From positions 1 through 34,219 of the forward strand of contig DGWE01000106.1 in assembly GCA_002396065.1 (NCBI GenBank): 34,219 nucleotides of DNA, given 5' to 3'. The stretch comes from Eubacteriaceae bacterium UBA4266. Its GTDB lineage: Bacteria; Bacillota; Clostridia; Eubacteriales; Eubacteriaceae. The translations under genes and the position numbers were made by a program. Each line of letters starts with the position of its first letter. The stretch's first letter is position 1. This document shows, piece by piece, positions 1 through 8,186 of the stretch. The notes beneath the pieces were generated by a model. It saw only the letters and a program-made list of their open reading frames with translations, ran no database searches and was not told the DNA's origin.

Positions 1-1022
1 CCGGCAACATCGCGCAGCATGTTTTCGTAGCCGGCTTCACCTGTGCCCAAAACGACGAACTGCAATTCCATTTGAAGGATTTCGTGAATGACTGCGGCGA
101 CAAGGTCCATGCCTTTTTGTTCAGTCAGACGCGTAATCATCGCGACGATCGGTTTATTAGGATCAACAGGCAGATTCAGATGCTTCTGAAGGGCCACCTT
201 GTTTTCCATCTTTTTGCTGTAGCTGCTGGTGTAATTCGTCCAGATGTGTGGATCCGTCTGCGGGTTGTATTCTTTGTCGTTGATGCCGTTGAGGATGCCG
301 ACTTCGTGGTCGGCGATATCGCGGATCACGCCGTCGAGATGTTCTCCGTAATAAGGATCCTTAATTTCTTCGGCATAAGTCGGAGAAACGGTTGTCACCA
401 AATCAGAGCAATACAGCGCTCCCTTCATGAAGTTGACGTCCTTGTAAAACTCCAGTGTAGACGGAAAAAAATCGAAATTGATCAGGTTTGCAATGTCTTT
501 AAACCCGTACACGCCTTGGAATTTCAGGTTATGGATAGTAAAGACCGTTTTCATGTTTTGATAATGCCAGCTGTATTGTTCTTTATACAGGTAGGGGATC
601 AACGCGGTCTGCCAGTCATGGCAGTGCATCACATCCGGGTAGAAATTGACGTATGGAATAAATTCCAATACGGCACGGCAGAAGAAAATAAACCGTTCTG
701 CTTCATCGTAATAGCCGTACAGACCCGGACGTTTGAAGTAGTATTCGTTGTCGATAAAATAGAACGTCACATTATCGCTTTTGTATTCTAAAATGCCGCA
801 GTACTGATCGTTGGACCCGATATGCACGTAAAACGAGTTGATGAATTTAAACTGGTGGGTATAGGTTTCCGGAATGCATTCGTATTTCGGAAGCACCACG
901 CGGACGTCCGTTTCTTCCGGCGGAAAGGCCTTCGGCAGCGAGCCGATGACATCACCGAGCCCGCCGCTTTTGGCAAAAGGAAAAGCTTCAGAAGCTGCAA
1001 ACAGGACCTTGAGTTTATCCAT
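1..1022 (-). CDS. glgA: Glycogen synthase GlgA (partial, C-terminus beyond window)
   Basis: Transfers glucose from ADP-glucose to the growing alpha-1,4 glucan in the cytoplasm (GT5 family). The N-terminal 340 codons are visible and open to the left edge. The start reads MDKLKVLFAASEAFPFAKSG followed by GLGDV, the family's K-S/T-G-G-L-x-D-V ADP-glucose-binding motif. Further in are TIHNLKFQGVYGF and HCHDWQTA, both classic bacterial GlgA signatures, and a late FVVLGTGE stretch typical of the C-terminal GT-B domain. The ATG directly follows the glgD stop (TAA then ATG), with AAGGAG inside the last glgD codons, so translation is probably coupled. It is the last visible gene of the glg operon. Family length is about 475-490 residues, so roughly 140 are missing at the edge. 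Confidence 0.97.
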   Translation of the reverse strand, partial: MDKLKVLFAASEAFPFAKSGGLGDVIGSLPKAFPPEETDVRVVLPKYECIPETYTHQFKFINSFYVHIGSNDQYCGILEYKSDNVTFYFIDNEYYFKRPGLYGYYDEAERFIFFCRAVLEFIPYVNFYPDVMHCHDWQTALIPYLYKEQYSWHYQNMKTVFTIHNLKFQGVYGFKDIANLINFDFFPSTLEFYKDVNFMKGALYCSDLVTTVSPTYAEEIKDPYYGEHLDGVIRDIADHEVGILNGINDKEYNPQTDPHIWTNYTSSYSKKMENKVALQKHLNLPVDPNKPIVAMITRLTEQKGMDLVAAVIHEILQMELQFVVLGTGEAGYENMLRDVA

Positions 1023-2138
1023 TTACAGGCTCCTTCCTTTGGTTAAGATAATGGGATCGTCCTTTGTGCCCACCAATGTGGCTTTGTCGCGAATCGTGCA
1101 GTATTTATCCAGAATGACGTTCTTAAGGGTTACGTTGTCGCCGATGACGGCATGCTGCATAATGATGCAGTTGTCAATGTGCGAATCCTTACCGATTTTA
1201 GAATCTCGGAACAAAACGGAATTGTTGATTTTGCCGTCAATTTTACAGCCGGACCCGACAATTGAATGGTTGACAGAGACATCTGGACCGTAATTCGTCG
1301 GGTGATTGTCCTTGGTCTTCGTGTAAATTTGATGATCGCCGTGGAACAATTCCTGCATGACATCGAAATCCAGCAGATCCTGATTGATTTCACGGTAGCG
1401 TTTCATCGAGTTTACTCGCGATAAATAGCCGGTGTGCGGCGCGCCGAAGATGCGCAGCGTGTCGATGTTGTCGCGGATGACGTCCATCAAATCCCATTCG
1501 CCGATGGCGTTCGCTTTTTCGAGCAGATTGAGCAGCACTTCTCGTTTGATAATCATCATGTCCGCGTAGGCGTAATCAGAGTTCGATTCATCGTACGGAT
1601 GAATAGAGCTGATGCGATAGCGGTTGAAATCCAAAAAGATGTCGTTGGCGTTCAAGCTGAAGGACGGGCGCACCTTTTTGAAGATCATCGTGACGTCGGC
1701 ATTGTTCGTTTTATGAATCTTGTATGCCGGATTAAAATCAAAGGAAGTAATCAGGTTTGGCGCAGAAATGATTACATCTTCTGTTTCAGGATTGTGATCC
1801 AAAAACATTTCGTTGTAATAGAGGTCGCGGACTGAAATCTTCACAGCGTCGCCGTAACGAACTGAGGAATAACCTGAAAGAATCGACAGATCCTGTGTTT
1901 TTCTGGAGAGCGACCATTCTTTACCGGTTCCCAGATGATCGATGAGGGAGGAGTACTTGTAAGAGCCAACCACACCGATGTGCTTGATTCCGGAATTAAC
2001 CATGTTTGACAGTGTGAAGTCGATCAGACGGTAACGGCCGCCAAAAGGCAGCGTTGACATGGAACGATTTTCCAACAACGGTTTGAGATCTGTATTGTCC
2101 CCGTCAATATTTAAGATAAAACCAATTACGTTATTCAT
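1023..2138 (-). CDS. glgD: GlgD, non-catalytic partner of glucose-1-phosphate adenylyltransferase
   Basis: 371 residues, nucleotidyltransferase domain first and a left-handed beta-helix (hexapeptide-like repeats, about residues 270-365) last. It resembles GlgC in layout (PFGGRYRLIDFTLSNMVNSG matches GlgC's [19 protein letters not shown]) but lacks the catalytic signatures. The N-terminal G-G-x-G-x-R-L loop is replaced by FILNIDGDN, and the metal-binding [11 protein letters not shown] region of GlgC is SAPNLITSFDF here. This is the known pattern for the Bacillota GlgD subunit, which in characterised systems modulates GlgC in a hetero-oligomer. The ribosome binding site GGAGG lies 7 bases before ATG. 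It sits 11 bases after glgC and abuts glgA, all co-oriented, so it belongs to one operon. Confidence 0.95.
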   Translation of the reverse strand: MNNVIGFILNIDGDNTDLKPLLENRSMSTLPFGGRYRLIDFTLSNMVNSGIKHIGVVGSYKYSSLIDHLGTGKEWSLSRKTQDLSILSGYSSVRYGDAVKISVRDLYYNEMFLDHNPETEDVIISAPNLITSFDFNPAYKIHKTNNADVTMIFKKVRPSFSLNANDIFLDFNRYRISSIHPYDESNSDYAYADMMIIKREVLLNLLEKANAIGEWDLMDVIRDNIDTLRIFGAPHTGYLSRVNSMKRYREINQDLLDFDVMQELFHGDHQIYTKTKDNHPTNYGPDVSVNHSIVGSGCKIDGKINNSVLFRDSKIGKDSHIDNCIIMQHAVIGDNVTLKNVILDKYCTIRDKATLVGTKDDPIILTKGRSL

Positions 2139-2149
2139 TGTGCCGCCTC

Positions 2150-3277
2150 CTAACCGTTAATGACCTGAATTTGCGAAGGATCATCGTTTTCTGATGCGAC
2201 AATCCGAGTATCTGCCGAAACTGTACCGCGCGGACCCACAATACATCTTTCCAAATGGGCGCCGTCTTTGATGACAGCACCGGTGTGAATGATACAGTCC
2301 TTGATGTAGGTGTGTTCACCGATGGTGATATCGTGGGACAGAATGGAGTGTTCAACGTGTCCAAAGACGACACAGCCGTCGCAGATCAGTGAATGCGACA
2401 CTTCCGCGTTTGGCCCGATGTACTGCGGGTGGCGGCTGTTGTTATTAGAAAAGATTCTGAAGTTCGGATCGGTCAGATCGAAATCGCAGGATTCGTCGAG
2501 CAGGTCCATATTCGCATCGTAGTAGGAATCGATGGTGCCGACATCTTTCCAGTAATCGGAGAACATGTAAGCAAAAATACGCTTGTTTTCGCTGTGAAGG
2601 GCAGGGATGACGTTGTTGCCGAAGTCGTTTTCTGAGTTCGGATCCTGCGCGTCTTCGATTAACGCCTTTCTCAAAACCGGCCAATTGAAGACGTAAATCC
2701 CCATTGACGCCTTGTTTGATTTGGGTTCCGGCGGTTTTTCCTGGAATTCCTGAATTCTCAATTCGTCATTGGTCACGACGACGCCGAAACGGCTGGCTTC
2801 TTCCCAAGGCACTTCTCTCACTGCGATTGTGAGATCGGCTTGTTTGGATTTGTGGTAGGCGATCATTTTAGAGTAGTCCATTTTGTAAATATGGTCGCCT
2901 GAAAGAATCAGCACGTATTCCGGATTGAAACGGTCAATGAAGTCGATGTTCTGTGTGATGGCATCGGCCGTACCGTTGTACCAGCGGCCGCCCTTTTGGC
3001 CCATATACGGAGGCAGAATACGGACGCCGCCATTGACCTTGTCGAGCGCCCAGGCACTGCCGTTGCCGATATAATTGTTCAAAATATACGGACGGTACTG
3101 CGTCAGGACACCGACGACATCAATATTGGAATTCATACAGTTACTCAAAGGAAAATCGATAATACGGTATTTTCCCCCAAATAAAACAGCTGGTTTTGCA
3201 TTATTCGCCGTCAAAGCTTTTAAGCGAGAGCCTTGACCGCCAGCTAACAACATAGCAACACATTCAGTGTTCATCAT
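2150..3277 (-). CDS. glgC: Glucose-1-phosphate adenylyltransferase (ADP-glucose pyrophosphorylase), catalytic subunit
   Basis: Makes ADP-glucose from ATP and glucose-1-phosphate, the committed step of bacterial glycogen synthesis. 375 residues, normal for Bacillota GlgC. Visible motifs: nucleotide-binding [12 protein letters not shown] near residues 8-19, [28 protein letters not shown], the metal-binding [11 protein letters not shown], and EFQEKP carrying the glucose-1-phosphate-binding lysine. The C-terminal third is a beta-helix of hexapeptide repeats. AAGGAG lies 4 bases before the first ATG and 7 before a second ATG (3274), so either methionine could start; the difference is one residue. 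It is preceded by a 125-base gap containing a large stem-loop and followed closely by glgD, its partner subunit. Confidence 0.97.
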   Translation of the reverse strand: MMNTECVAMLLAGGQGSRLKALTANNAKPAVLFGGKYRIIDFPLSNCMNSNIDVVGVLTQYRPYILNNYIGNGSAWALDKVNGGVRILPPYMGQKGGRWYNGTADAITQNIDFIDRFNPEYVLILSGDHIYKMDYSKMIAYHKSKQADLTIAVREVPWEEASRFGVVVTNDELRIQEFQEKPPEPKSNKASMGIYVFNWPVLRKALIEDAQDPNSENDFGNNVIPALHSENKRIFAYMFSDYWKDVGTIDSYYDANMDLLDESCDFDLTDPNFRIFSNNNSRHPQYIGPNAEVSHSLICDGCVVFGHVEHSILSHDITIGEHTYIKDCIIHTGAVIKDGAHLERCIVGPRGTVSADTRIVASENDDPSQIQVING

Positions 3278-3314
3278 AACACTCCTTATCTCTCTTATTT
3301 ATTTATCATCAGTC

Positions 3315-3377
3315 GGAAAGCTAGCAGATATCTGATGAAAGATATCGAGAGAGAGAACAGTAGATATCTGCCTTTCC
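3315..3377 (-). other. Bulged stem-loop between glgP and glgC
   Basis: In the 125-base gap between the glgP stop and glgC start, GGAAAG plus GCAGATATCT (3315-3333, interrupted by a 3-base CTA bulge) is complementary to AGATATCTGC plus CTTTCC (3362-3377). This gives about 16 paired bases around a loop of about 28 bases. The AGATATCT core is itself palindromic and present in both arms. On the transcribed minus strand no U-run follows, so it is not a standard intrinsic terminator. A processing, stability or attenuation role is inference. Confidence 0.6.
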
Positions 3378-3402
3378 AGTTGATGCTAATAGCGTGTTGA
3401 AA

Positions 3403-5841
3403 TTATTTAATTTTCCAGATGTCTCTTCGATAGTCTGCGATTGAACGGTCAGAAGAGAAAATCCCAGAATTTGCGATATTGATAATCGACTTTTTCTGCC
3501 AGCTGTGGTGATTGAGATAATCGCGGCTGGATTGATCCTGGATGTCACAATAGGAGGCAAAATCCTTTAATACAAAATAGGTGTCGTTGTTCAGAACCAG
3601 CGCATCGTAGATGGTGTGGAAGGTATCTCCCCCAAGAGACCCGTCAATCAATTGGTTCATGACTTTCTGAAGGTCAGGATTCTGCTGCAGCACGTCGACC
3701 GAATGGTAGCCGCCGTTGTGGTTGTAATTGGCTACTTCTTCAGCGGAAAGGCCGAAGGTGTAAATATTGTCCATGCCAACGTGTTCGGCGATTTCGATGT
3801 TCGCACCGTCCATTGTGCCGAGGGTTATGGCGCCGTTCATCATGAATTTCATGTTCCCGGTACCGGAAGCTTCTTTACCCGCAGTGGAGATCTGTTCGGA
3901 GATTTCTGCGGCGGGGTAAATGAGCTCAGCACTCGAAACGTTGAAGTTTGGAATGAACACGACGCTCAATTTGTCTTTCATCAGCGGATCGTGGTTGATT
4001 TTGTCCGCGATGACGTTGATCAGTTTGATGACTTGTTTGGCAAAATAGTAGGAAGGCGCAGCCTTGCCGGCGAAGATATAAGTCTTCGGCACGAAATCCG
4101 CGTTTGGATTAGAACGCAGCTGATTGTAAACGTGCATGATGTGCAGGGCGTTGAGCAGCTGTCTCTTGTATTCGTGGATGCGCTTGACCTGGATATCAAA
4201 GATCGAATGCGGATTGACTGCGATGTCCAGATGTTCCTTGATGTATTTTGCGAGACGTTCTTTGTTGTGGTATTTAACCCCTAAGAGCTGTTTCTGGAAG
4301 TCAGAATTGGAAGCGTATTTTTCCAGTTCCTTTAAGGCTTCCATCTGTCCAGGCTGTGTCCATTTGTCGCCGATGGTGTCGCAGATCAGGTCCTTGAGTT
4401 CCTTATTGGCCGCCATCATGAAGCGTCTCTGGCTGACACCGTTGGTGACATTGTGGAAACGTTCGGGGTAGACCGCGTAGAAATCCTTGAAGGTTTCTTC
4501 GCGCAGAATTTTTGAGTGCAGTTCGGCCACGCCGTTGACAGAGTGGGATCCGATAATGGCCAGATGCGCCATATGAACCTGTCCGTCCTTGATGATCGAG
4601 ATGTTGTAGTTGCGGGCTTCTTCGTTCGGATATTTGCCATTCATTTCTTCGAGGAAGCGGCGGTTGATTTCTTCGATGATCATGTAAATACGCGGCAGGA
4701 GATTCTGCATCATATCGACCGGCCATTTTTCAAGAGCTTCAGGAAGAACCGTGTGGTTGGTGAAGCTCATCGACTTGACCGTCATATCCCAGGCTTCGTC
4801 CCAGCCGTAGTTTTCTTCGTCAACGAGAATACGCATGAATTCCGGTACACACATCGCCGGATGGGTATCGTTGATGTGGATGCAGATCTTATCAGAGAAA
4901 CCGTCTAAGGAACCCTGATGCTGCTTTTTGTAGCGGCGGACAATGCGTTTAAGGCCTGCGCAGACGAAGAAGTATTCCTGCTTCAGTCGCAGCAGCTGTC
5001 CTTCAAAGCCGTGGTCAGACGGGTAGAGAACCTGAGAAATCGATTCAGCCTGTGATTTGCTCTGAACAGCCTTCAGGAAGTGGCCTTCGTTGAAGGCGCT
5101 CAGATCGAAATCTTCGACAGGCTGTGCGTCCCAAAGTCTTAACGAGTTGACCGTTTTGTTGTGATAGCCGCTGATTGGCACGTCGTAGGGGACAGCCAAA
5201 ACGGGTTCGTAGTTTTCGTGAATAAAGGTCAGTTTGCCGTTGACCATTTCGGCCCGGACGTTGCCGCCGTATTTCACGACAACCGATTTTTCCGGCTGGC
5301 GGATTTCAAACGGATAACCGTGCTTGAGCCAATTGTCGGCAACTTCAACCTGTTCGTGGTTGACGATTTTTTGCTGGAACAGGCCGTATTTGTAGCGGAT
5401 GCCGTTACCGTGTGCAGGAAAATCCAGTGCCGCGGCAGAATCCAAGAAGCAGGCCATCAGACGCCCCAGACCGCCGTTGCCGAGCGCCGGGTCGTGTTCA
5501 CGAGCCAGAATTTTGTCGTAATCCAAGCCCATTTCTTCAAGACCTTCAGGAACGATGTCTTCCCATCCTAAATTATTAATATAAAGTCTCAACAATCGGC
5601 CGATTAAAAATTCGATTGAGAAGAAATAAATCTGTTTGTCCGTATTAATGCGGTTGACACGTCTATTTTCAGCCCAGGTCGGCGTGATGTTTTCCATCAC
5701 TATTTGAGCCAAGGCTTCGTACTGGAATTTTGTTGTGGAATTTTCAAGTTTTTCACTCGAAAGTTCTTCTACTTTCTTTTTAAATTCCTTTTTAAACTTC
5801 TCTTTTGTCATTTTGTTTTCAGTTTGTTGAAAGATATTCAT
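3403..5841 (-). CDS. glgP: Glycogen/starch/alpha-glucan phosphorylase
   Basis: Phosphorolytic release of glucose-1-phosphate from glycogen; PLP-dependent, GT35 family, cytoplasmic. With the ATG at 5841 it has 812 residues, the usual size. Diagnostic stretches are ALGNGGLGRLMACFLDS (active-site region), HINDTHPAMCVPE, FTNHTVLPEALEKWP, the NVTNGVSQRR motif, and the PLP site EASGTGNMKFMMNG with the pyridoxal lysine near K665. The start was set at ATG 5841 because AAGGGAG lies about 5 bases upstream. An in-frame TTG at 5862 would place that ribosome binding site inside the gene and was rejected. The gene lies between glgB and glgC on the same strand, so synthesis and breakdown of glycogen share an operon. 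The 118-base gap upstream carries a possible extra promoter. Confidence 0.97.
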   Translation of the reverse strand: MNIFQQTENKMTKEKFKKEFKKKVEELSSEKLENSTTKFQYEALAQIVMENITPTWAENRRVNRINTDKQIYFFSIEFLIGRLLRLYINNLGWEDIVPEGLEEMGLDYDKILAREHDPALGNGGLGRLMACFLDSAAALDFPAHGNGIRYKYGLFQQKIVNHEQVEVADNWLKHGYPFEIRQPEKSVVVKYGGNVRAEMVNGKLTFIHENYEPVLAVPYDVPISGYHNKTVNSLRLWDAQPVEDFDLSAFNEGHFLKAVQSKSQAESISQVLYPSDHGFEGQLLRLKQEYFFVCAGLKRIVRRYKKQHQGSLDGFSDKICIHINDTHPAMCVPEFMRILVDEENYGWDEAWDMTVKSMSFTNHTVLPEALEKWPVDMMQNLLPRIYMIIEEINRRFLEEMNGKYPNEEARNYNISIIKDGQVHMAHLAIIGSHSVNGVAELHSKILREETFKDFYAVYPERFHNVTNGVSQRRFMMAANKELKDLICDTIGDKWTQPGQMEALKELEKYASNSDFQKQLLGVKYHNKERLAKYIKEHLDIAVNPHSIFDIQVKRIHEYKRQLLNALHIMHVYNQLRSNPNADFVPKTYIFAGKAAPSYYFAKQVIKLINVIADKINHDPLMKDKLSVVFIPNFNVSSAELIYPAAEISEQISTAGKEASGTGNMKFMMNGAITLGTMDGANIEIAEHVGMDNIYTFGLSAEEVANYNHNGGYHSVDVLQQNPDLQKVMNQLIDGSLGGDTFHTIYDALVLNNDTYFVLKDFASYCDIQDQSSRDYLNHHSWQKKSIINIANSGIFSSDRSIADYRRDIWKIK

Positions 5842-5903
5842 AAGACTCCCTTCGAAAATCAATCACGAATAATAAAAAATTATATTATCTCGGATTTTTA
5901 CCT

Positions 5904-5909
5904 ATTATA
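5904..5909 (-). promoter_or_regulatory. Possible internal promoter (-10 TATAAT) upstream of glgP
   Basis: On the minus strand TATAAT occurs 63 bases before the glgP start, in the 118-base gap after glgB. There is no good -35 box at 16-18 bases; a TTGACA further up (5950-5955) is 40 bases away, too far to pair. This would let phosphorylase and the downstream genes be expressed apart from glgB. The evidence is a single hexamer only. Confidence 0.3.
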
Positions 5910-5959
5910 CACAACATTTGCTAAGAATTCGAGAGAATCTGCTCATATCTGTCAATATT

Positions 5960-7975
5960 TTACTTCTTTTTAATCGAATCAATTTTTGTTAACGGTTTCG
6001 GCTTGACGTCCTTTTTGGTCAGCGGTTTCGGTTTGACATCTTTTGCCACCAATGGCTTTTTGGAGGCGTCGATTTTTTTCGGCTTTTCCGTCTTGGTCTT
6101 AGCCGGAACCTGTTTTTTAGGTTCACGCTTATAAATCAGGGCAGAAAATCCTGGCAGTGCAATGGTGATTTTATGCGGCTGATTGTGGAAGCCTTCTTTT
6201 TCGTCAGCTTCCGCCTTTTTAACGACAGTTTCGCCGGAGCCGCCGTACTGAGCCGCGTTAGAATTAAAGATCAGCCGCCAGGTGCCGTCTCTCGGCACGC
6301 CGATATCGTAAATCGGGTAGCTTTCCGGGCAGAAATTGATGATCACGACCAAATCGTCTTTCGGGTCTTTGCCCATTCTTCTGAAAATGATCACGCTTTG
6401 CGCCGCGTTGTCCGGTTCAATCCATTGGAAGCCGTCCCAAGAGTGGTCTTCCTGCCAAAGTGCAGGTTCGTCGACGTAGAGCTTGTTTAAATCGTGAATG
6501 TACTGGTGGAAATCTCGGTGCTTTTCGTTTTCCAGCATGAACCATTCCAGCTCTTCGTAGTAACGCCATTCGATGAACGGCGCATTTTCGTTGCCCATGA
6601 AGGTCAGCTTCTTTCCAGAATGGGTGTACATATAAGCGTAGAGCAGCCGCATTTCGTCAAATTTATGGTTGTAATCTCCGAACATCTTGTCGAGGATCGA
6701 TTTTTTTCCGTGGACCACTTCGTCATGGGAGAGCGGCAGAATAAAATTTTCCGAGAAGGCGTAGCTCATCGAGAAGGTCAGGCGGTCGTGGAAGTGGGAG
6801 CGGACGTAGGGATCGGTTTCCATGTAGGAGAGCGTATCGTGCATCCAGCCCATATCCCATTTGTAGTTAAAGCCCAATCCGCCCTTGTCCACAGGCCAAG
6901 TCACCTGCGGGAAAGCGGTCGATTCCTCAGCGGCCATGATGGCGTAGGGGAAATATTTAAAGATTTCTGTGTTGAGCTTTCTTAAAAACGCGATGGCTTC
7001 GAGGGAGGTATTGCCGCCCTCTGCGTTTCTGCGCCATTCGTTGTCGTAGCCGTAATTGAGGTAGAGGATGCTCGCGACGCCGTCGATTCTCAGGCCGTCG
7101 ATGTGGTACATTTTGAACCAATAATAGGCGTTTGAGATCAGGAAGTTCACCACTTCTGGCCGATTGTAATCAAATTCCATCGTGCCCCATTGCGGGTGTT
7201 CAGTGGCTTCGTACAAATTGGTGCCATCCAGCTTGTAAAGCCCGTGGGCGTCCTTGCAGAAATGGCCGGGGACCCAGTCGAAAATGACAGATATGCCGTT
7301 TTGATGCAGCTGATCGATCAAATACATCAGATCCTGAGGCGTGCCGTATCGGCTGGTCGGTGCGAAATAGCCTGTGATTTGATAGCCCCACGACCCGTCG
7401 AAGGGGTGTTCCATCAATGGCATCATTTCAACGTGGGTGTAGTGCATGTCTTTAAGGTAAGGAACCAGCTCGTCGGCCAATTCGCGGTAGCTTAAAAACA
7501 GACCGTCCTCGTGGGTGCGCCAGCTCCCCAGATGCATTTCGTAAATATTCATCGGGGCAGGAGAGCCGACAGAGCTTTCGCGGGCGCTGCACCATTTTGT
7601 GTCGTGCCATTGGTAGTCGAGAGGCCAGATGATCGAGGCCGTGTTGGGGCGGACTTCCGAATAAAATCCGTAAGGGTCCGCCTTGTAGGCGAGAGTGCCG
7701 TCGATTTGTTCAATACAATATTTGTACAGCGTGCCCTTTGAAACGAGATCTGTGCTGAGTTCTGTTTCCCAAACGCCGCCGGATTGGGGCAGCAGGTGCA
7801 TCGGACTTAACGCGGGGTCCCATTTGTTAAAGTCGCCGACGATCGAGACCGAAAGTGCATTCGGCGCCCATAATCTGAAAACAACGTGATCGTCTTCGAT
7901 GTGTGCACCGAAAAATTCGTAGCTTTGAAGGTAATCGCCGTCGTGAAATAGATACAATGCAACTGATTTATCCAT
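5960..7975 (-). CDS. glgB: 1,4-alpha-glucan branching enzyme with Lys/Pro-rich C-terminal tail
   Basis: Introduces alpha-1,6 branches into glycogen (GH13). 671 residues: an N-terminal CBM48-like beta domain (about 25-115), the catalytic barrel (about 140-500) and a C-terminal beta domain. The GH13 regions are visible: DWVPGHF (233-239), GLRIDGVAS with nucleophile D298, AEES with the acid/base Glu pair at 350-351, and LPLSHDEVVHGK with H417/D418. The A normally following the nucleophile is G here. After the conserved end of the fold there is an unusual tail of about 55 residues (617-671), very rich in Lys and Pro, with a near-perfect tandem KDVKPKPLTK unit. AAAGGA lies 8 bases before ATG. It is the first gene of the glg operon, transcribed from the divergent region shared with aconitase. 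Confidence 0.96.
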   Translation of the reverse strand: MDKSVALYLFHDGDYLQSYEFFGAHIEDDHVVFRLWAPNALSVSIVGDFNKWDPALSPMHLLPQSGGVWETELSTDLVSKGTLYKYCIEQIDGTLAYKADPYGFYSEVRPNTASIIWPLDYQWHDTKWCSARESSVGSPAPMNIYEMHLGSWRTHEDGLFLSYRELADELVPYLKDMHYTHVEMMPLMEHPFDGSWGYQITGYFAPTSRYGTPQDLMYLIDQLHQNGISVIFDWVPGHFCKDAHGLYKLDGTNLYEATEHPQWGTMEFDYNRPEVVNFLISNAYYWFKMYHIDGLRIDGVASILYLNYGYDNEWRRNAEGGNTSLEAIAFLRKLNTEIFKYFPYAIMAAEESTAFPQVTWPVDKGGLGFNYKWDMGWMHDTLSYMETDPYVRSHFHDRLTFSMSYAFSENFILPLSHDEVVHGKKSILDKMFGDYNHKFDEMRLLYAYMYTHSGKKLTFMGNENAPFIEWRYYEELEWFMLENEKHRDFHQYIHDLNKLYVDEPALWQEDHSWDGFQWIEPDNAAQSVIIFRRMGKDPKDDLVVIINFCPESYPIYDIGVPRDGTWRLIFNSNAAQYGGSGETVVKKAEADEKEGFHNQPHKITIALPGFSALIYKREPKKQVPAKTKTEKPKKIDASKKPLVAKDVKPKPLTKKDVKPKPLTKIDSIKKK
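5963..6127 (-). repeat. Lys/Pro repeat tail coding region of glgB
   Basis: The last 55 codons of glgB encode a low-complexity basic tail. KDVKPKPLTK occurs as two adjacent copies, the second diverging at its last residues, and a shorter related KKPLVAKD unit precedes them. The tail follows the expected end of the C-terminal beta domain and is not part of the GH13 fold. Confidence 0.7.
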
Positions 7976-8042
7976 CAGAATTTCCTTTCCATATGTTGAA
8001 GTGGGTTTTCAATAATTGTGAATATTAATTTAATTAAATTTT

Positions 8043-8071
8043 AACATATTACAGATGAAAAGGGAAATCAA
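8043..8071 (-). promoter_or_regulatory. Promoter of the glg operon
   Basis: Reading the minus strand, TTGATT (8071-8066), a 17-base spacer and TATGTT (8048-8043) form a sigma-70-type promoter about 68 bases before the glgB ATG. The surrounding bases are very AT-rich. No operator was recognised. This is the only good candidate upstream of the glycogen genes. Confidence 0.55.
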
Positions 8072-8138
8072 TATTAATAAAGTTTTGAATAAAGAACAGA
8101 TAAATATTTCACCGGAAAGGATGATTTTAGAATCCTTG

Positions 8139-8147
8139 TGCTATAAT
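8139..8147 (+). promoter_or_regulatory. Extended -10 promoter of the aconitase gene
   Basis: TGC followed by TATAAT forms an extended -10 element about 40 bases before the aconitase ATG. No convincing -35 box lies 16-18 bases upstream, which is common for TGn-TATAAT promoters. Confidence 0.55.
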
Positions 8148-8186
8148 AATAAAAATTAATTATTATTCATTTATGAAGGAGACAAA

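Noticed and set aside
72..791. 239-codon plus-strand open frame
   Set aside because: It is antisense to glgA, whose conserved motifs (HCHDWQTA, TIHNLKFQG) are clear on the minus strand in this stretch.
1023..2138. glgD as a decayed glgC copy
   Set aside because: Loss of catalytic motifs is the normal state of the GlgD subunit in Bacillota and the gene is full length.
3301..3402. Intrinsic terminator between glgP and glgC
   Set aside because: The hairpin is strong, but no U-run follows on the transcribed strand.
3616..4284. 222-codon plus-strand open frame
   Set aside because: It is antisense to glgP, including the PLP site, and has no independent start signal or known domain.
5842..5862. 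Upstream TTG start for glgP
   Set aside because: It would put the only good ribosome binding site inside the coding region; ATG 5841 is correctly spaced from it.
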